Position numbers and translations under genes: made by a program
Notes under the pieces: model-generated
Told to the model about the DNA's origin: nothing
What the model saw: the letters and a program-made list of their open reading frames with translations, nothing else
The model's database searches: none
Shown here: piece after piece, positions 37,389-44,955 of the stretch
Layout: each line of letters opens with the position of its first letter
How positions within the stretch are numbered: the stretch's first letter is position 1
Assembly (NCBI GenBank): GCA_003402705.1
Contig: QQNF01000015.1
Span: forward strand, 1-59,784
Origin: Verrucomicrobiota bacterium
GTDB taxonomy: Bacteria > Verrucomicrobiota > Verrucomicrobiia > Verrucomicrobiales > V1-33
Direction: 5' to 3'
Length of the DNA: 59,784 bases

Positions 37389-37453
37389 CGGTGGCGTCAG
37401 CCACCGTTCTAACATTCTATCAAACGACCGCCCCGGCAGGGGCGGAAGCCCCT
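37389..37453. other. Two adjacent GC-rich hairpins
   Basis: CGGTGGC-gtca-GCCACCG (37389-37406) and AGGGGC-ggaa-GCCCCT (37438-37453) stand side by side, 5 bp from the 3' end of the methyltransferase fragment. They may terminate transcription from either side or be REP-like repeats. The rest of 37204-37457 shows no gene. Confidence 0.5.
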
Positions 37454-37457
37454 CCCC

Positions 37458-37829
37458 TCAATCCACCTCCATTTCGCGCAGCAGCGGCTTCTTCAAGTAC
37501 TGGGCGGGCACGGACAAGATCGGCTCCTGCAGTTGCACCTCACCACGTCGACGCCCAACAACCCGCACGTAACCGAGATGGCCCCCAGCATCGGCTTCCA
37601 ATACCCCGACTTCCGTCGCGTTGTCGGGCGCAACCACTCGCAGCCAGTCCAACCAGCGCCGCCAGCCATCGGATAGCATGTCGGCCTCTTCGATTTCCAC
37701 AATGCCCGTCCGGTCCCAGTGCCGCCGCCACCACGCCGCCGAGTGGAAGCTCCACAACTGCTCCTCAGTCCACCACGCTCGAAGGTGCTCGGGCAACACA
37801 TCCTCCATCTCATCCGTCAAAACCTCCAT
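37458..37829 (-). pseudogene. C-terminal fragment of a SAM-dependent methyltransferase
   Basis: 123 codons resembling only the last part of class I methyltransferases: PEHLRAWWTEEQLWSFHSAA, WWRRHWDRTGIVEIEEADML, then DGWRRWL and GYVRVVGRR. The SAM-binding Rossmann half, with its glycine motif, is absent. The ATG at 37829 is probably accidental, so I call it a relic, although a short expressed protein cannot be excluded. It lies 36 bp past the stop of the alpha/alpha-barrel gene. Confidence 0.6.
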
Positions 37830-37865
37830 CGTCCGGCGTTTCCTGTCGAACTGGCAATGGACGAA

Positions 37866-39095
37866 TCACCGCTGCTTCTCGGCACCCTCTAGCACCGCGA
37901 TGATGGCAAAACCCGGTGTCGGCGCGCCGTTCTTTCCGCTGGCGTTAAGGTTCGCGTTCAATGCCTCCCGCCACGTCTTGTTTTCGCCTATCCATTGCAG
38001 GCCGCGCGCGAAATTGTCCGTCCAGGTACCGGTGAAGCCGCGCGACAAGGTTTCCTCCGCCGCCTGATTCAGGCCGCGCGTGAGCGCGTCAAGCAGCGTC
38101 GGGCGGAAGGCGTGATTCGCGGGCAGCGCATGCACAAGTTCCAGCAGTTCGCGCATGAGGATGTTGTGATACACGGCGCAGGCGTTGTGCGCGTCGAACC
38201 AGCGGCCGCCCGGCATCTGACCGGGGAGCACGCCCGCGTCTGCCTTGCGCACCGCAGCATCGAGATACTTCGCATCGCCCGTCGCAATCGCGAGCCTCGC
38301 AAGCAGACCCACGCTGAAGGCGTTGTAGTTCCAGTTGGCCACCAGCGGACGCGACATCGCCCAGTCGCCGGACTTGCGCGCGGCATCAAGATAGCGCGCC
38401 TCCTTCGTCAACTCCCATGCGCTGATCAGGGCTCGCCCGCACAATCCGTTGTCGAACTGCAACCCACCGTCCGTGCGGTCATCGGGAATCCAGTCGTTCA
38501 CCACCATGTCAGGATGCTCTTTGATCATGCGCGCGACAATGTGGCCGACCTTTTCACGCGGGTTGAGTCCGGGACCGACCGGAAAAGGAAAGACCCCGCT
38601 CGAATGCTGAAGCTTGATGAGCCAGTCCGCCCCGGCGCGGACGTGCATCGTGAGTTCGTCGCGATGCTCGGGCAAAAGCAGCGCCGTGCGCGCCAGACCA
38701 TCTAGCGGAAAGGCGGCTTCGCGCAGACCCGCCTGCATCCGGCGCGGATTGCCCTCGGGATTCTTCAACCACGGCACGCCGCCAAGGCCGCGCTGTATCT
38801 CCTTCACCCACCACTCACGCGCCTTGACACCATCAAACGGCGTCGTGACGACCGGCGGATAATAACGTGTCGCCGTCTCCGGATTCCCCGCCCACGGACC
38901 GAGGGCCGCCATTGCCTGCGCCACCGCGGCCCGCACCGCCGCAGCGTCCTGCACCTCCAGCGCGCGCCGGCCCTCCTTGAGCGCGGACTGCGCCCTCGCA
39001 GCGACGTCAGCAGGCGGACGCTGACCAGGCGTCGCCTCTTCGGCAATGGCAATGGCAGCAACCGAGAGCAGAGCGAGGAATGCGTCGAGTTTCAT
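37866..39095 (-). CDS. Secreted alpha/alpha-barrel protein, possible glycosidase
   Basis: 409 aa with a signal peptide (MKLDAFLALLSVAAIAIAEE). The mature chain has repeated helix pairs with aromatic and acidic residues at the turns (GADWLIKLQHSSGVFPFPVG, GLQFDNGLCGRALISAWEL, NWNYNAFSVGLLARLAIATG). These are typical of (alpha/alpha)6/7-barrel glycoside hydrolases and lyases. I cannot place it in a CAZy family. Codon use is more balanced than the backbone (many GCG and CGC), so it is probably an accessory gene. The start is the first ATG with a signal peptide. Confidence 0.65.
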   Translation of the reverse strand: MKLDAFLALLSVAAIAIAEEATPGQRPPADVAARAQSALKEGRRALEVQDAAAVRAAVAQAMAALGPWAGNPETATRYYPPVVTTPFDGVKAREWWVKEIQRGLGGVPWLKNPEGNPRRMQAGLREAAFPLDGLARTALLLPEHRDELTMHVRAGADWLIKLQHSSGVFPFPVGPGLNPREKVGHIVARMIKEHPDMVVNDWIPDDRTDGGLQFDNGLCGRALISAWELTKEARYLDAARKSGDWAMSRPLVANWNYNAFSVGLLARLAIATGDAKYLDAAVRKADAGVLPGQMPGGRWFDAHNACAVYHNILMRELLELVHALPANHAFRPTLLDALTRGLNQAAEETLSRGFTGTWTDNFARGLQWIGENKTWREALNANLNASGKNGAPTPGFAIIAVLEGAEKQR

Positions 39096-39263
39096 AGTCT
39101 GAGTGTCGCATCAGACGCCCGGCATCGCCGGAAAGTTGCACCACTTGTCGCAAGAAAATGCCAACCATCCCTCCCCACCCGCACCTTCACGTGAACCCAT
39201 CAAACCATTCGTGCCCATTCGTGAAATTCGTGGTGCCAGATCTCATATCTCAAATCCCTCCCC

Positions 39264-39842
39264 TCACCGCATCGCCTTGATCACCTGACGCCCGAGAAAA
39301 AAGTAGATCGCCGGAAGATTGAAACACGGATCACCGGCCATGAATCCCACCTCATCCCCAATGTCCCCAGCCCCTCTCGCAGCCGTGCCCTGATAGCTCC
39401 CCACAAACTCAAAAAGCTCACTCGTGCCAATCAGGTACCGACCAGTAATCTCCACGGCCACCAATCCCTGCGCCTCCTTCTGAGCAAGGTAACGCGCCTC
39501 TTCTCCTTCGGAAACAAAATCAGTGACCACCCCGCCCGACTGAATCGCCGGAAACAGCCACGCCCATCCACAATACGCAAGGAGCAGGTTGTCGTCATCG
39601 ATCGCCTCGACGCCCTCACCGAGAAACGACCACGTCAGTGATCCATTCACAAACCCTCGCCCCCGCGTGCCATCCGGCATCACATACTCACAAAGATGAA
39701 TCTCAGCGTCCCCATGAATCAGACTCGCCTGATAAGTGCGCTTGTGACGGACCGACTTCGGACGGACGCCGAATTCATTGGGATGAGCCAGCCACTCCGC
39801 CATCTCTTCCTCGATCTTCGTTTTCCTGCCAAATCCGAACAT
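39264..39842 (-). CDS. Hypothetical protein, 192 aa
   Basis: A soluble protein starting MFGFGRKTKIEEEMAEWLAH. It has a conserved-looking core with YVMPDGTRGRGFVNGSLTWS and ends FYFLGRQVIKAMR-like (YFFLGRQVIKAMR). A hydrophobic stretch (LLLAYCGWAWLFPAI) is too polar at its edges to be a clear membrane helix. No function is recognised. It lies in the accessory region next to two other small - strand genes and has low strand bias. The gap 39096-39263 holds only a reiterated ATTCGTG motif near 39205-39235. Confidence 0.55.
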   Translation of the reverse strand: MFGFGRKTKIEEEMAEWLAHPNEFGVRPKSVRHKRTYQASLIHGDAEIHLCEYVMPDGTRGRGFVNGSLTWSFLGEGVEAIDDDNLLLAYCGWAWLFPAIQSGGVVTDFVSEGEEARYLAQKEAQGLVAVEITGRYLIGTSELFEFVGSYQGTAARGAGDIGDEVGFMAGDPCFNLPAIYFFLGRQVIKAMR

Positions 39843-39879
39843 AGGGATTTCAGTTGATGCTGATTTTCACACCTTCACG

Positions 39880-40119
39880 TCAACAGTTTATTACAATCCT
39901 CCGGCAGGATAAACAGCGAATCCCTTCCATGTAGCATCGCGTAAAGAGTCCAGCTTCCCCGACTGGCTCACCTGCAAAGCCAGACGCCAAGTTCTTGAAC
40001 CAACTGGCCTCACCATTCATCCATAGCAGCGAATTCCGATCTGCACCGTAAAGGCACCCCCGATCCGCAGCACCGCCGCACAATGGGCAGCTAACGGGTT
40101 CCTGCTTTGGTTTGCTCAT
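39880..40119 (-). CDS. DUF6487-like zinc-ribbon protein
   Basis: 79 aa from the ATG at 40119. SCPLCGGAADRGCLYGADRN, with an LLWMNGE segment, and a closing RCLSCRRIVINC give two CxxC pairs, the layout of the DUF6487 family of small zinc-ribbon proteins (CPxCG...GxLY...LxW...RCxxC). Its role is unknown. It starts 28 bp after the small membrane protein gene and is probably co-transcribed with it. The upstream open frame overlaps that gene and is not used. Confidence 0.65.
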   Translation of the reverse strand: MSKPKQEPVSCPLCGGAADRGCLYGADRNSLLWMNGEASWFKNLASGFAGEPVGEAGLFTRCYMEGIRCLSCRRIVINC

Positions 40120-40147
40120 TGGATGAAGCAGACTGAAACAACAAGGC

Positions 40148-40405
40148 TCACACCTCCTCTTCACCTGCACGGTCAGAACCGCTCTCCGGCTCATCCTGAG
40201 CATCAAATGTCAGTATCTTCGCAAACCACCCTGCATACCTTGTAACAACCAGCCCGAGGCAGGCACCAAAGGCACAGCTATACTTGAACACCCCAAGCGC
40301 ACTCCCATCAGGAACCGGAACTTGCGTAAGACTGAATAGCGCAAAAAACGCATTCACCAGAAGGTAGATACCCGCCAGCCTGACAATTAATGTGGGGGTT
40401 TTCAT
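40148..40405 (-). CDS. Small two-helix membrane protein
   Basis: 85 aa with two hydrophobic helices (LIVRLAGIYLLVNAFFALFS and YSCAFGACLGLVVTRYAG), then an acidic tail (DAQDEPESGSDRAGEEEV). No family is recognised. It is followed after 28 bp by the zinc-ribbon gene. This pair could be former cassette genes, but no attC-like site brackets them. Confidence 0.55.
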   Translation of the reverse strand: MKTPTLIVRLAGIYLLVNAFFALFSLTQVPVPDGSALGVFKYSCAFGACLGLVVTRYAGWFAKILTFDAQDEPESGSDRAGEEEV

Positions 40406-41324
40406 GATCGGAATGCTGCCGAACCTCCATGCGTAACGCCAGCGAGGCCCGGAGTGATCTCAGATACGGGATCGCCGGTCAAAGTTTCTGAACTCATCGC
40501 CAGCATAGCCCCCCGGCGGTTGTCCAGCCGCGCCTTGCTCAACAAAGCCGCTCCGCGACAAGCTCCCTCAACAGTGCGTGTAGTGAATCGATACGTAAGC
40601 ATTTTGGGTGACCCTGACCTCCTCGGACATAGCAGGTCCCGCGACCAGGTTCAACCCTCATTCCTCCCGTCGCCGGTTGCATGCCGCCGTACCTTTAACT
40701 TCCACTCCAGCAGCCTCGGTCGCCGACTCCACCGAAATCCCGCACCCCACGAACCAGCACCCCCCTGACCTCCCGCCCGACCTTCTCCCACACACGCCCA
40801 CCGCCACCATCCAACCAGCCCGCCGAAGGTCTTAGCATGCGGACGCCCGCTGCCGCTTTCCCGGAGCCAGCCCGCTGGCCCGGCACCATTCACGCCCCCT
40901 TTTGTTATTCACCATTTACTATTCACTATTTCCAATCCCCCCCTCCACACTCAACCCTCGCACCAAAGCCCTCGCATCTTCACGCTCGCCCCCTCTGCGC
41001 CCCATCACGTCCATCACGTCCATCACGTCCTCTCCCAACCACCGCCTCTCCGATCCAGCACCCCCAATCCCAACGGGATTGCGCCCCAGAGCCCAAGGTT
41101 GGCCTGAGGCACGAAGGCCTACCTTGGGTCCACACATAACAAACCACCAACCCTAACAGGGTTGCGTCCCCAAACCCAACCAACCAATCGACCCCGGCCG
41201 CCCCGGACACTGTGCGCCCATCAAGAACCCCCACACCACGCCCGAGATCAGTCTCCCCGCACCAACTTCGCCCCTTGCCACTTCCTCCTTCTCACTTCTC
41301 ACTTCCTCCCCAATGCCATCGCCG
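40406..41324. other. Gene-poor stretch with simple repeats and repeat family 2
   Basis: No convincing gene in about 0.9 kb. It contains a weak 66-codon - strand frame whose stop overlaps the ATG at 40405, a TTACTATTCACTATTT run near 40912-40935, an ATCACGTCC triplication at about 41006-41032, copy B of repeat family 2 (41061-41172) and a CACTTCT tract at 41289-41306. It marks the left end of the cassette array. Confidence 0.55.
41061..41172. repeat. Second dispersed repeat family, copy B
   Basis: Same order of blocks as copy A at 36025-36138: AATCCCAACGGGATTGCGCC, AGCCCAAGGTTGGCCTGAGG, AGGCCTACCTTGGGTCC and a final CCCTAACAGGGTTGCGTCCC. Both copies are direct repeats flanking about 5 kb. Confidence 0.8.
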
Positions 41325-41391
41325 GGCTTGTTCAACCACAGGGGCATTGGCTGGCTCGTTCCTCGCAGCCATGCACCCTTGAATGTTCGCC
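41325..41391 (-). other. Putative attC site of cassette 4 (divergent)
   Basis: On the cassette strand it opens with GGCGAAC. A stem follows in which AGGGTGCATGGCTG pairs imperfectly with CAGCCAATGCCCCT. It ends GTTGAACAAGCC, where GTTGAAC fits the classical GTTRRRY core. It is less like the other three sites, as expected for the distal end of an array. Confidence 0.45.
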
Positions 41392-41399
41392 TTCGTTGG

Positions 41400-41825
41400 T
41401 CATTGTGGTTTCGAGCGCATCCACGGAAGCGGCGGGTAGAAATGGAGGACGGCGAAGATGGTCAGCAACCAGCCGCCGACTGCAAGCACAGGATGAAATG
41501 AAGCAACCTCCATGTCAGTCTCCGGGTCCAAAATCTTGGTTCGGAATTGCGGCATCCATGACGCATACATCATGAGAAACGCGATGGTTCCAATCACAAA
41601 CACAATCCACCAGTGCTTGCGCCACCAGTCATTCAAGGGGCGCATCAGTCTGATTGGCAAGCCCAACAGCGACATCATGGCTATCGCGATCAACGTCAAG
41701 ATCGTCCCCACGATGGGCTGAAACATCATCGAGAGAATACCGTCGTAAACGGTCATCGCCATTGCGAGCATGTAGTAACAGACTCCAACGATCAAAGCTG
41801 AGGTGATCTGCCAGGCGGCGTTCAT
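41400..41825 (-). CDS. Cassette 4: four-helix membrane protein
   Basis: 141 aa from the ATG at 41825, the first start after the attC core at 41834. An upstream in-frame extension would read through the attC site and is an artefact of it. Four hydrophobic helices are visible (ITSALIVGVCYYMLAMAMTV, VGTILTLIAIAMMSLLGL, IVFVIGTIAFLMMYASW and VLAVGGWLLTIFAVLHF). There is no known domain. Its G+C content is lower than the backbone's and strand skew is absent. Confidence 0.65.
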   Translation of the reverse strand: MNAAWQITSALIVGVCYYMLAMAMTVYDGILSMMFQPIVGTILTLIAIAMMSLLGLPIRLMRPLNDWWRKHWWIVFVIGTIAFLMMYASWMPQFRTKILDPETDMEVASFHPVLAVGGWLLTIFAVLHFYPPLPWMRSKPQ

Positions 41826-41833
41826 CGGGTTAA

Positions 41834-41926
41834 GGCGAACGTCTCGGATCAGACGACGGCGAGCGCAAGACGTTGCTGACACGACAGATAGCTTCCGATC
41901 CGTTGCCTGCATCCGTCTTGTTCGCC
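41834..41926 (-). other. attC site of cassette 3
   Basis: 93 bp on the cassette strand from GGCGAACAAGACGGATGCAG to GATCCGAGACGTTCGCC. The ends GGCGAAC and GTTCGCC pair, as do CGGATC and GATCCG further in. It shares CGGATGCAGGCAACGG and a GACACGACAGAT core (given in + orientation) with the site at 42875-42968. Confidence 0.7.
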
Positions 41927-41976
41927 TTGGTGTTGGCCGGTGGACTTATGTGCTGCGGTCATGCTGGTGAAATGGA

Positions 41977-42426
41977 TCATGTATCGTAGTCTCCGCTGTC
42001 CCAAGGCTCGTAAAATGCCATGTAGTTACCGGGCTCACAAGTCACTGTCCACTGATCGTCCTCCTCCTCTGGAGGCTGAGCGATAAGGCCAAATGATGTG
42101 CCAAACCGATCAACTGAAAACGGCGCAATCTCAATGCGCTCAAAACTCACATCTCCGAGATCAGTCAACCACTGGCCATATGTCCGACGGCGCAACGCTT
42201 CGTCCAACGTGCTTCGAGGCCCGAAAGACTCAATCCTAGCGTCGAGGAGGTTCCCGTCTGCCGAGAACAGGTAAAGAGCTACAAACTCGCCTCCCTGCTC
42301 AGATCCTCTGGCCGGAACAAATGGAGTGGTCAGAAAGAACTGGCGTCCATCTGGCAGCACTCCGATGTGCTCAGCATGGTGATCGTCGTGCTCAATAGCG
42401 ATTAGGTCTGGGGCTCCTTCTGGCAT
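41977..42426 (-). CDS. Cassette 3: hypothetical soluble protein
   Basis: 149 aa. It begins MPEGAPDLIAIEHDDHHAEH, then GVLPDGRQFFLTTPF and EFVALYLFSADGNLLDARI, and ends in a Glu/Asp-rich region with WTVTCEPGNYMAFYEPWDSG. No signal peptide, no membrane helix, no known function. Its start lies 21 bp after the attC core at 42447-42453, and its own attC follows the stop after about 50 bp. Confidence 0.65.
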   Translation of the reverse strand: MPEGAPDLIAIEHDDHHAEHIGVLPDGRQFFLTTPFVPARGSEQGGEFVALYLFSADGNLLDARIESFGPRSTLDEALRRRTYGQWLTDLGDVSFERIEIAPFSVDRFGTSFGLIAQPPEEEDDQWTVTCEPGNYMAFYEPWDSGDYDT

Positions 42427-42446
42427 GGCGAGATGTGTGCTAGTTA

Positions 42447-42507
42447 GGCGAACGTCAAAGGCCAGACGACGGCGAAGCCGTTGTCTGCGCCGCCGTTTTG
42501 TTCGGCC
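42447..42507 (-). other. attC site of cassette 2
   Basis: 61 bp, the shortest of the array. On the cassette strand it runs GGCCGAACAAAACGGCGGCG to GACGTTCGCC. An inner stem is formed by ACAACGGC and GCCGTCGT. The core GTTCGCC is followed directly by TAAC. Confidence 0.7.
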
Positions 42508-42540
42508 TTGGTTGTGGTGGTCGCTGTTGGCATCGTGAAA

Positions 42541-42852
42541 TCAGTCTGGTGTTGGGAACGTCATCGTAAGCCAAGTCATCCAAAGCGCAAAAGCACTGAC
42601 TGAAAGGTTAATGACAAGCGATAGAATCAGCCCCCATGTCCTTGGCGGTGCGGCCAAGAGCCTCACCCCAACGGCAATGAAGCTCAGAACAAGGATGCAA
42701 GGCAGCACCACCATAAGAGGCTGGAGCAGGTATCGATCTCCGAAGAGGGGGAATAAGACATGAAGCCCAAGCCCACCTCCATAAAGCAGCGGCGCGACCA
42801 AGAAGGCCGCAGTTGGAATCCGTGTGATGTTAGCGGGCTGGTTGGTCATCAT
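42541..42852 (-). CDS. Cassette 2: three-helix membrane protein
   Basis: 103 aa from the ATG at 42852 (a second ATG follows immediately). Starts upstream of this fall inside the attC site of cassette 1. Three membrane helices are visible (IPTAAFLVAPLLYGGGLGLH, LMVVLPCILVLSFIAVGV and LILSLVINLSVSAFALWMTW). No family is recognised. The gene fills the cassette almost completely. Confidence 0.65.
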   Translation of the reverse strand: MMTNQPANITRIPTAAFLVAPLLYGGGLGLHVLFPLFGDRYLLQPLMVVLPCILVLSFIAVGVRLLAAPPRTWGLILSLVINLSVSAFALWMTWLTMTFPTPD

Positions 42853-42874
42853 CAGGAAACGCGCTCTGTTTCTT

Positions 42875-42968
42875 GGCCGAACGGCTCGGATCAGGCGACG
42901 GCGAGCGGGAGGGGTTGATGACACGACAGATGCCATTCGAGCCGTTGCCTGCATCCGTTTTGTTCGCC
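42875..42968 (-). other. attC site of cassette 1
   Basis: 94 bp. On the cassette strand GGCGAACAAAACGGATGCAG leads in, and GATCCGAGCCGTTCGGCC closes it. The outer arms and a CGGCTCGA / TCCGAGCCG inner arm pair. It is a close relative of the site at 41834-41926. Confidence 0.7.
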
Positions 42969-43002
42969 CTTGGCGGTTCGTGTTGGCTGTTCATGTGTGG
43001 CG

Positions 43003-43458
43003 CTAAATGTGCTGGTAGATAACTCGTAGCGGTGTCCCGAGTAAATCAGATAATCGAGCAGCCTGCTCGTCATCCAGCCGACCAATATTGGGGTTCATGG
43101 CCTCGAGAATGAACTTGGAGAAACCCTGATCAAAACTGTAAAGAAGCTGGTTCAGCGAAGCAGAGCCGTCACAGCATGGAAGGCGAATGGGTCTCAAGTA
43201 GAAGCCCTGTCCGTCGTGATCCTCTGCCATCCGGTCCGACCACCAGTCCTGATCAAGTGCCGCACTGCAAAAGGGGCAGGAGATGGACTCAAGGTTCTCG
43301 CCACAGTCCCGGAAAAGAATGCGGTCATCGGTGGTAAACGTGACTTCATCGCTCTCTGGTGCCAACTCACGAAGAAAAGCCAACGCTGCTTCTGTCTGCG
43401 AAGACGATGGGACGTATTCGGGATCTCGGGGAATGACGGCTACCCAATGATCAGACAT
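43003..43458 (-). CDS. Cassette 1: Cys-containing hypothetical protein
   Basis: 151 aa from the ATG at 43458, the first start inside the cassette. The open frame continues upstream through the attI junction into intI DNA, which cannot be part of the cassette. The core has a CPFCSAAL zinc-ribbon-like pair, WWSDRM, then LPCCDGSASLNQLLYSFDQG and a C-terminal helix. A similar C-x-x-C / P-C-C / SLN pattern occurs in other small proteins I recall, of unknown role. As the attI-proximal gene it is the best expressed in a standard integron. Confidence 0.65.
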   Translation of the reverse strand: MSDHWVAVIPRDPEYVPSSSQTEAALAFLRELAPESDEVTFTTDDRILFRDCGENLESISCPFCSAALDQDWWSDRMAEDHDGQGFYLRPIRLPCCDGSASLNQLLYSFDQGFSKFILEAMNPNIGRLDDEQAARLSDLLGTPLRVIYQHI

Positions 43459-43478
43459 GGCAAGGCGTTGTGTGGTTG

Positions 43479-43608
43479 GGCGAACAGTGTAATTATGGCC
43501 GCGATACTCGACTGATATCACCATATCAGACCGTCGAAAACCGCGATTTTTCGGGACGATATCACGACGAAGAATTGCTGTCAAACCGGAAATGCGGCTT
43601 GCGAACCG
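43479..43608 (-). promoter_or_regulatory. attI-side junction and candidate cassette promoter region
   Basis: On the cassette strand the first core GTTCGCC occupies 43485-43479. Unlike the other cores it has no palindromic partner in the roughly 120 bp on the intI side, which is what an attI x attC junction looks like. The DNA between it and the intI start should contain attI and may hold the cassette promoter. I see no consensus -35/-10 pair that I would defend. Confidence 0.5.
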
Positions 43609-43614
43609 GTGATA

Positions 43615-44868
43615 ATGCGTGAAATCGGCCCCATGGATAATGCGCGCTTGAATCTCCGGGGCTGGAACGTGGCACTCGCCGGAGATCACGGACTCGAACC
43701 AATGCAGAAAACCGGGTTCGCCCGCGTGATCGACAAGTTTCTGGCGACCGTCGAGCGGCGGGGCTGGGTCGTGGATGTTGACGTAGCGAGGGACTACATT
43801 GAGGTGGCGGAGGGAATGCTGGGCTCCGGTGAGCGGTGGGAGGAAGGGAGGGCGGCCCTGCGGTGGTTGGTGCGCTACATGCAGCGAATGGCGGCAGGAG
43901 CTGGCGAAGGCGACTGGCAGGCGCGGATGGTGCGACGGCTGCGGGAGCTTCAGTATGCCGAGCGGACCGCGGAAACCTACGGCGGCTGGGTGGCGCGGTA
44001 CGCATCATGGTGCGCGGCGCGCGGAGAATCGGCGGAGTCTGCGGGCGGCGAGGTGGTGCGTAGGTTCCTCGATTGGTTGGCAGCGGATCAGCAGGTGCGG
44101 GTGGCCACTCAGCATCAGGCGCTCAATGCAGTGGTGAGGTTTCACGAGGTGGTGCTCGGCCGGAAACTGGAGGGGGCCGAGGGGTATCTGCGGGCGCGAC
44201 AGACGGATCGGGTGCCGGTGGTTCTGAGTCGGCGCGAGGTGGCAGGGTTGCTGACGCAACTGGAGGGGACCGAGCGCCTGATGGGGGAATTGATGTACGG
44301 GGGCGGGCTGCGATTGATGGAATTGCTGCGACTGCGTGTGAAGGACGTGGATGTGGAACGGGGGCAGTTGACCGTGCGTGGCGGCAAGGGTGACAAGGAT
44401 CGCATGACGACGCTGCCCGAGCGGACAGGGCCGATCCTGAGTGAGCATCTGGTGCGTCTGCGCGCCCTGTGGGCGGCAGATAACGCTGCGGGATTGCCCG
44501 GCGTGCATCTGCCCGAGGCCCTCGCACGAAAGTATCCCGGAGCGGCGACGAGTCTGGAATGGCAGTGGCTGTTTCCGACCAAAGGGTTGGCAAGGGATCC
44601 GGCCACGGGGCTGTGGCGGCGTCACCATGTGCCGGAGACCAAATGGCAGGTGGCCGTCAAAGCGGCAGCGAGGCGGGCTGGCATCACCAAGCGCGTGACG
44701 CCCCACGTGCTCCGCCATTCGTTCGCAACACACTTGCTCGAGCAGGGCGTGGACATCCGGACGGTCCAATCTCTGCTGGGACATTCCGACGTCAGGACGA
44801 CGGAGATCTACACGCACGTGCTGAGGCGCCCGGGCGTCGGCGTGCGCAGTCCACTCGATGGGCTCTGA
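43615..44868 (+). CDS. intI: Integron integrase (IntI-type tyrosine recombinase)
   Basis: About 417 aa; starts at GTG 43609, ATG 43615 or ATG 43633 are all possible. The tyrosine recombinase residues are present: Arg in GGGLRLMELLRL, Lys in GGKGDKDR, His-x-x-Arg in HVLRHSFATH, His in LLGHSDV and Tyr in TTEIYTHV. Between the Lys and the HxxR box sits the IntI-specific patch (LARKYPGAATSLEWQWLFPT), which ordinary XerCD and phage integrases lack. IntI recombines single-stranded attC hairpins with attI. About 90 extra N-terminal residues precede the usual SAM-like domain. The gene is G-rich on the + strand, opposite to the surrounding backbone, a sign of separate origin. Confidence 0.88.
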   Translation: MREIGPMDNARLNLRGWNVALAGDHGLEPMQKTGFARVIDKFLATVERRGWVVDVDVARDYIEVAEGMLGSGERWEEGRAALRWLVRYMQRMAAGAGEGDWQARMVRRLRELQYAERTAETYGGWVARYASWCAARGESAESAGGEVVRRFLDWLAADQQVRVATQHQALNAVVRFHEVVLGRKLEGAEGYLRARQTDRVPVVLSRREVAGLLTQLEGTERLMGELMYGGGLRLMELLRLRVKDVDVERGQLTVRGGKGDKDRMTTLPERTGPILSEHLVRLRALWAADNAAGLPGVHLPEALARKYPGAATSLEWQWLFPTKGLARDPATGLWRRHHVPETKWQVAVKAAARRAGITKRVTPHVLRHSFATHLLEQGVDIRTVQSLLGHSDVRTTEIYTHVLRRPGVGVRSPLDGL

Positions 44869-44955
44869 GGTCATTGCCAGTTGGAATCCATGACGCTGCC
44901 ACCCGATTGGACGTATCGAAACGTGATCCCTGAAAGCGACCCCTCACCCTTCCCC

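Larger units (their letters stand above)
41325..44868. mobile_element. Chromosomal integron: intI plus four gene cassettes
   Basis: The integrase gene runs rightward from about 43615. Four small genes run leftward on the other strand, each followed by an imperfect palindrome: 42875-42968, 42447-42507, 41834-41926 and, less clearly, 41325-41391. Each cassette begins, on its coding strand, right after a GTTCGCC-type core. The first core, at 43479-43485, has no hairpin upstream and is the attI-side junction. Divergent intI and a one-direction cassette array is the defining layout of an integron. The array is short, as is common in non-Vibrio chromosomes. Confidence 0.8.

Noticed and set aside
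40402..40602. 66-codon - strand frame whose stop overlaps the next ATG (ATGA)
   Set aside because: The overlap hints at coupling, but the product shows no domain and the codon pattern is not distinctive. I left it as an unproven frame inside the gene-poor stretch.
41826..41912. N-terminal extensions of cassette genes 2 and 4 that begin Met-Gln-Ala-Thr
   Set aside because: These residues are a translation of the attC palindromes (41834-41926 and 42875-42968), which explains why both genes appear to share the same start.
43459..43689. N-terminal extension of the first cassette gene into the intI region
   Set aside because: It would cross the recombination core at 43479-43485 and overlap the integrase gene. 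The ATG at 43458 inside the cassette is the sensible start.
43670..43740. tRNA-like run with GACTCGAACC / GGGTTCG near the intI start
   Set aside because: No cloverleaf can be built: acceptor and anticodon arms are missing, and the stretch lies inside the intI reading frame.
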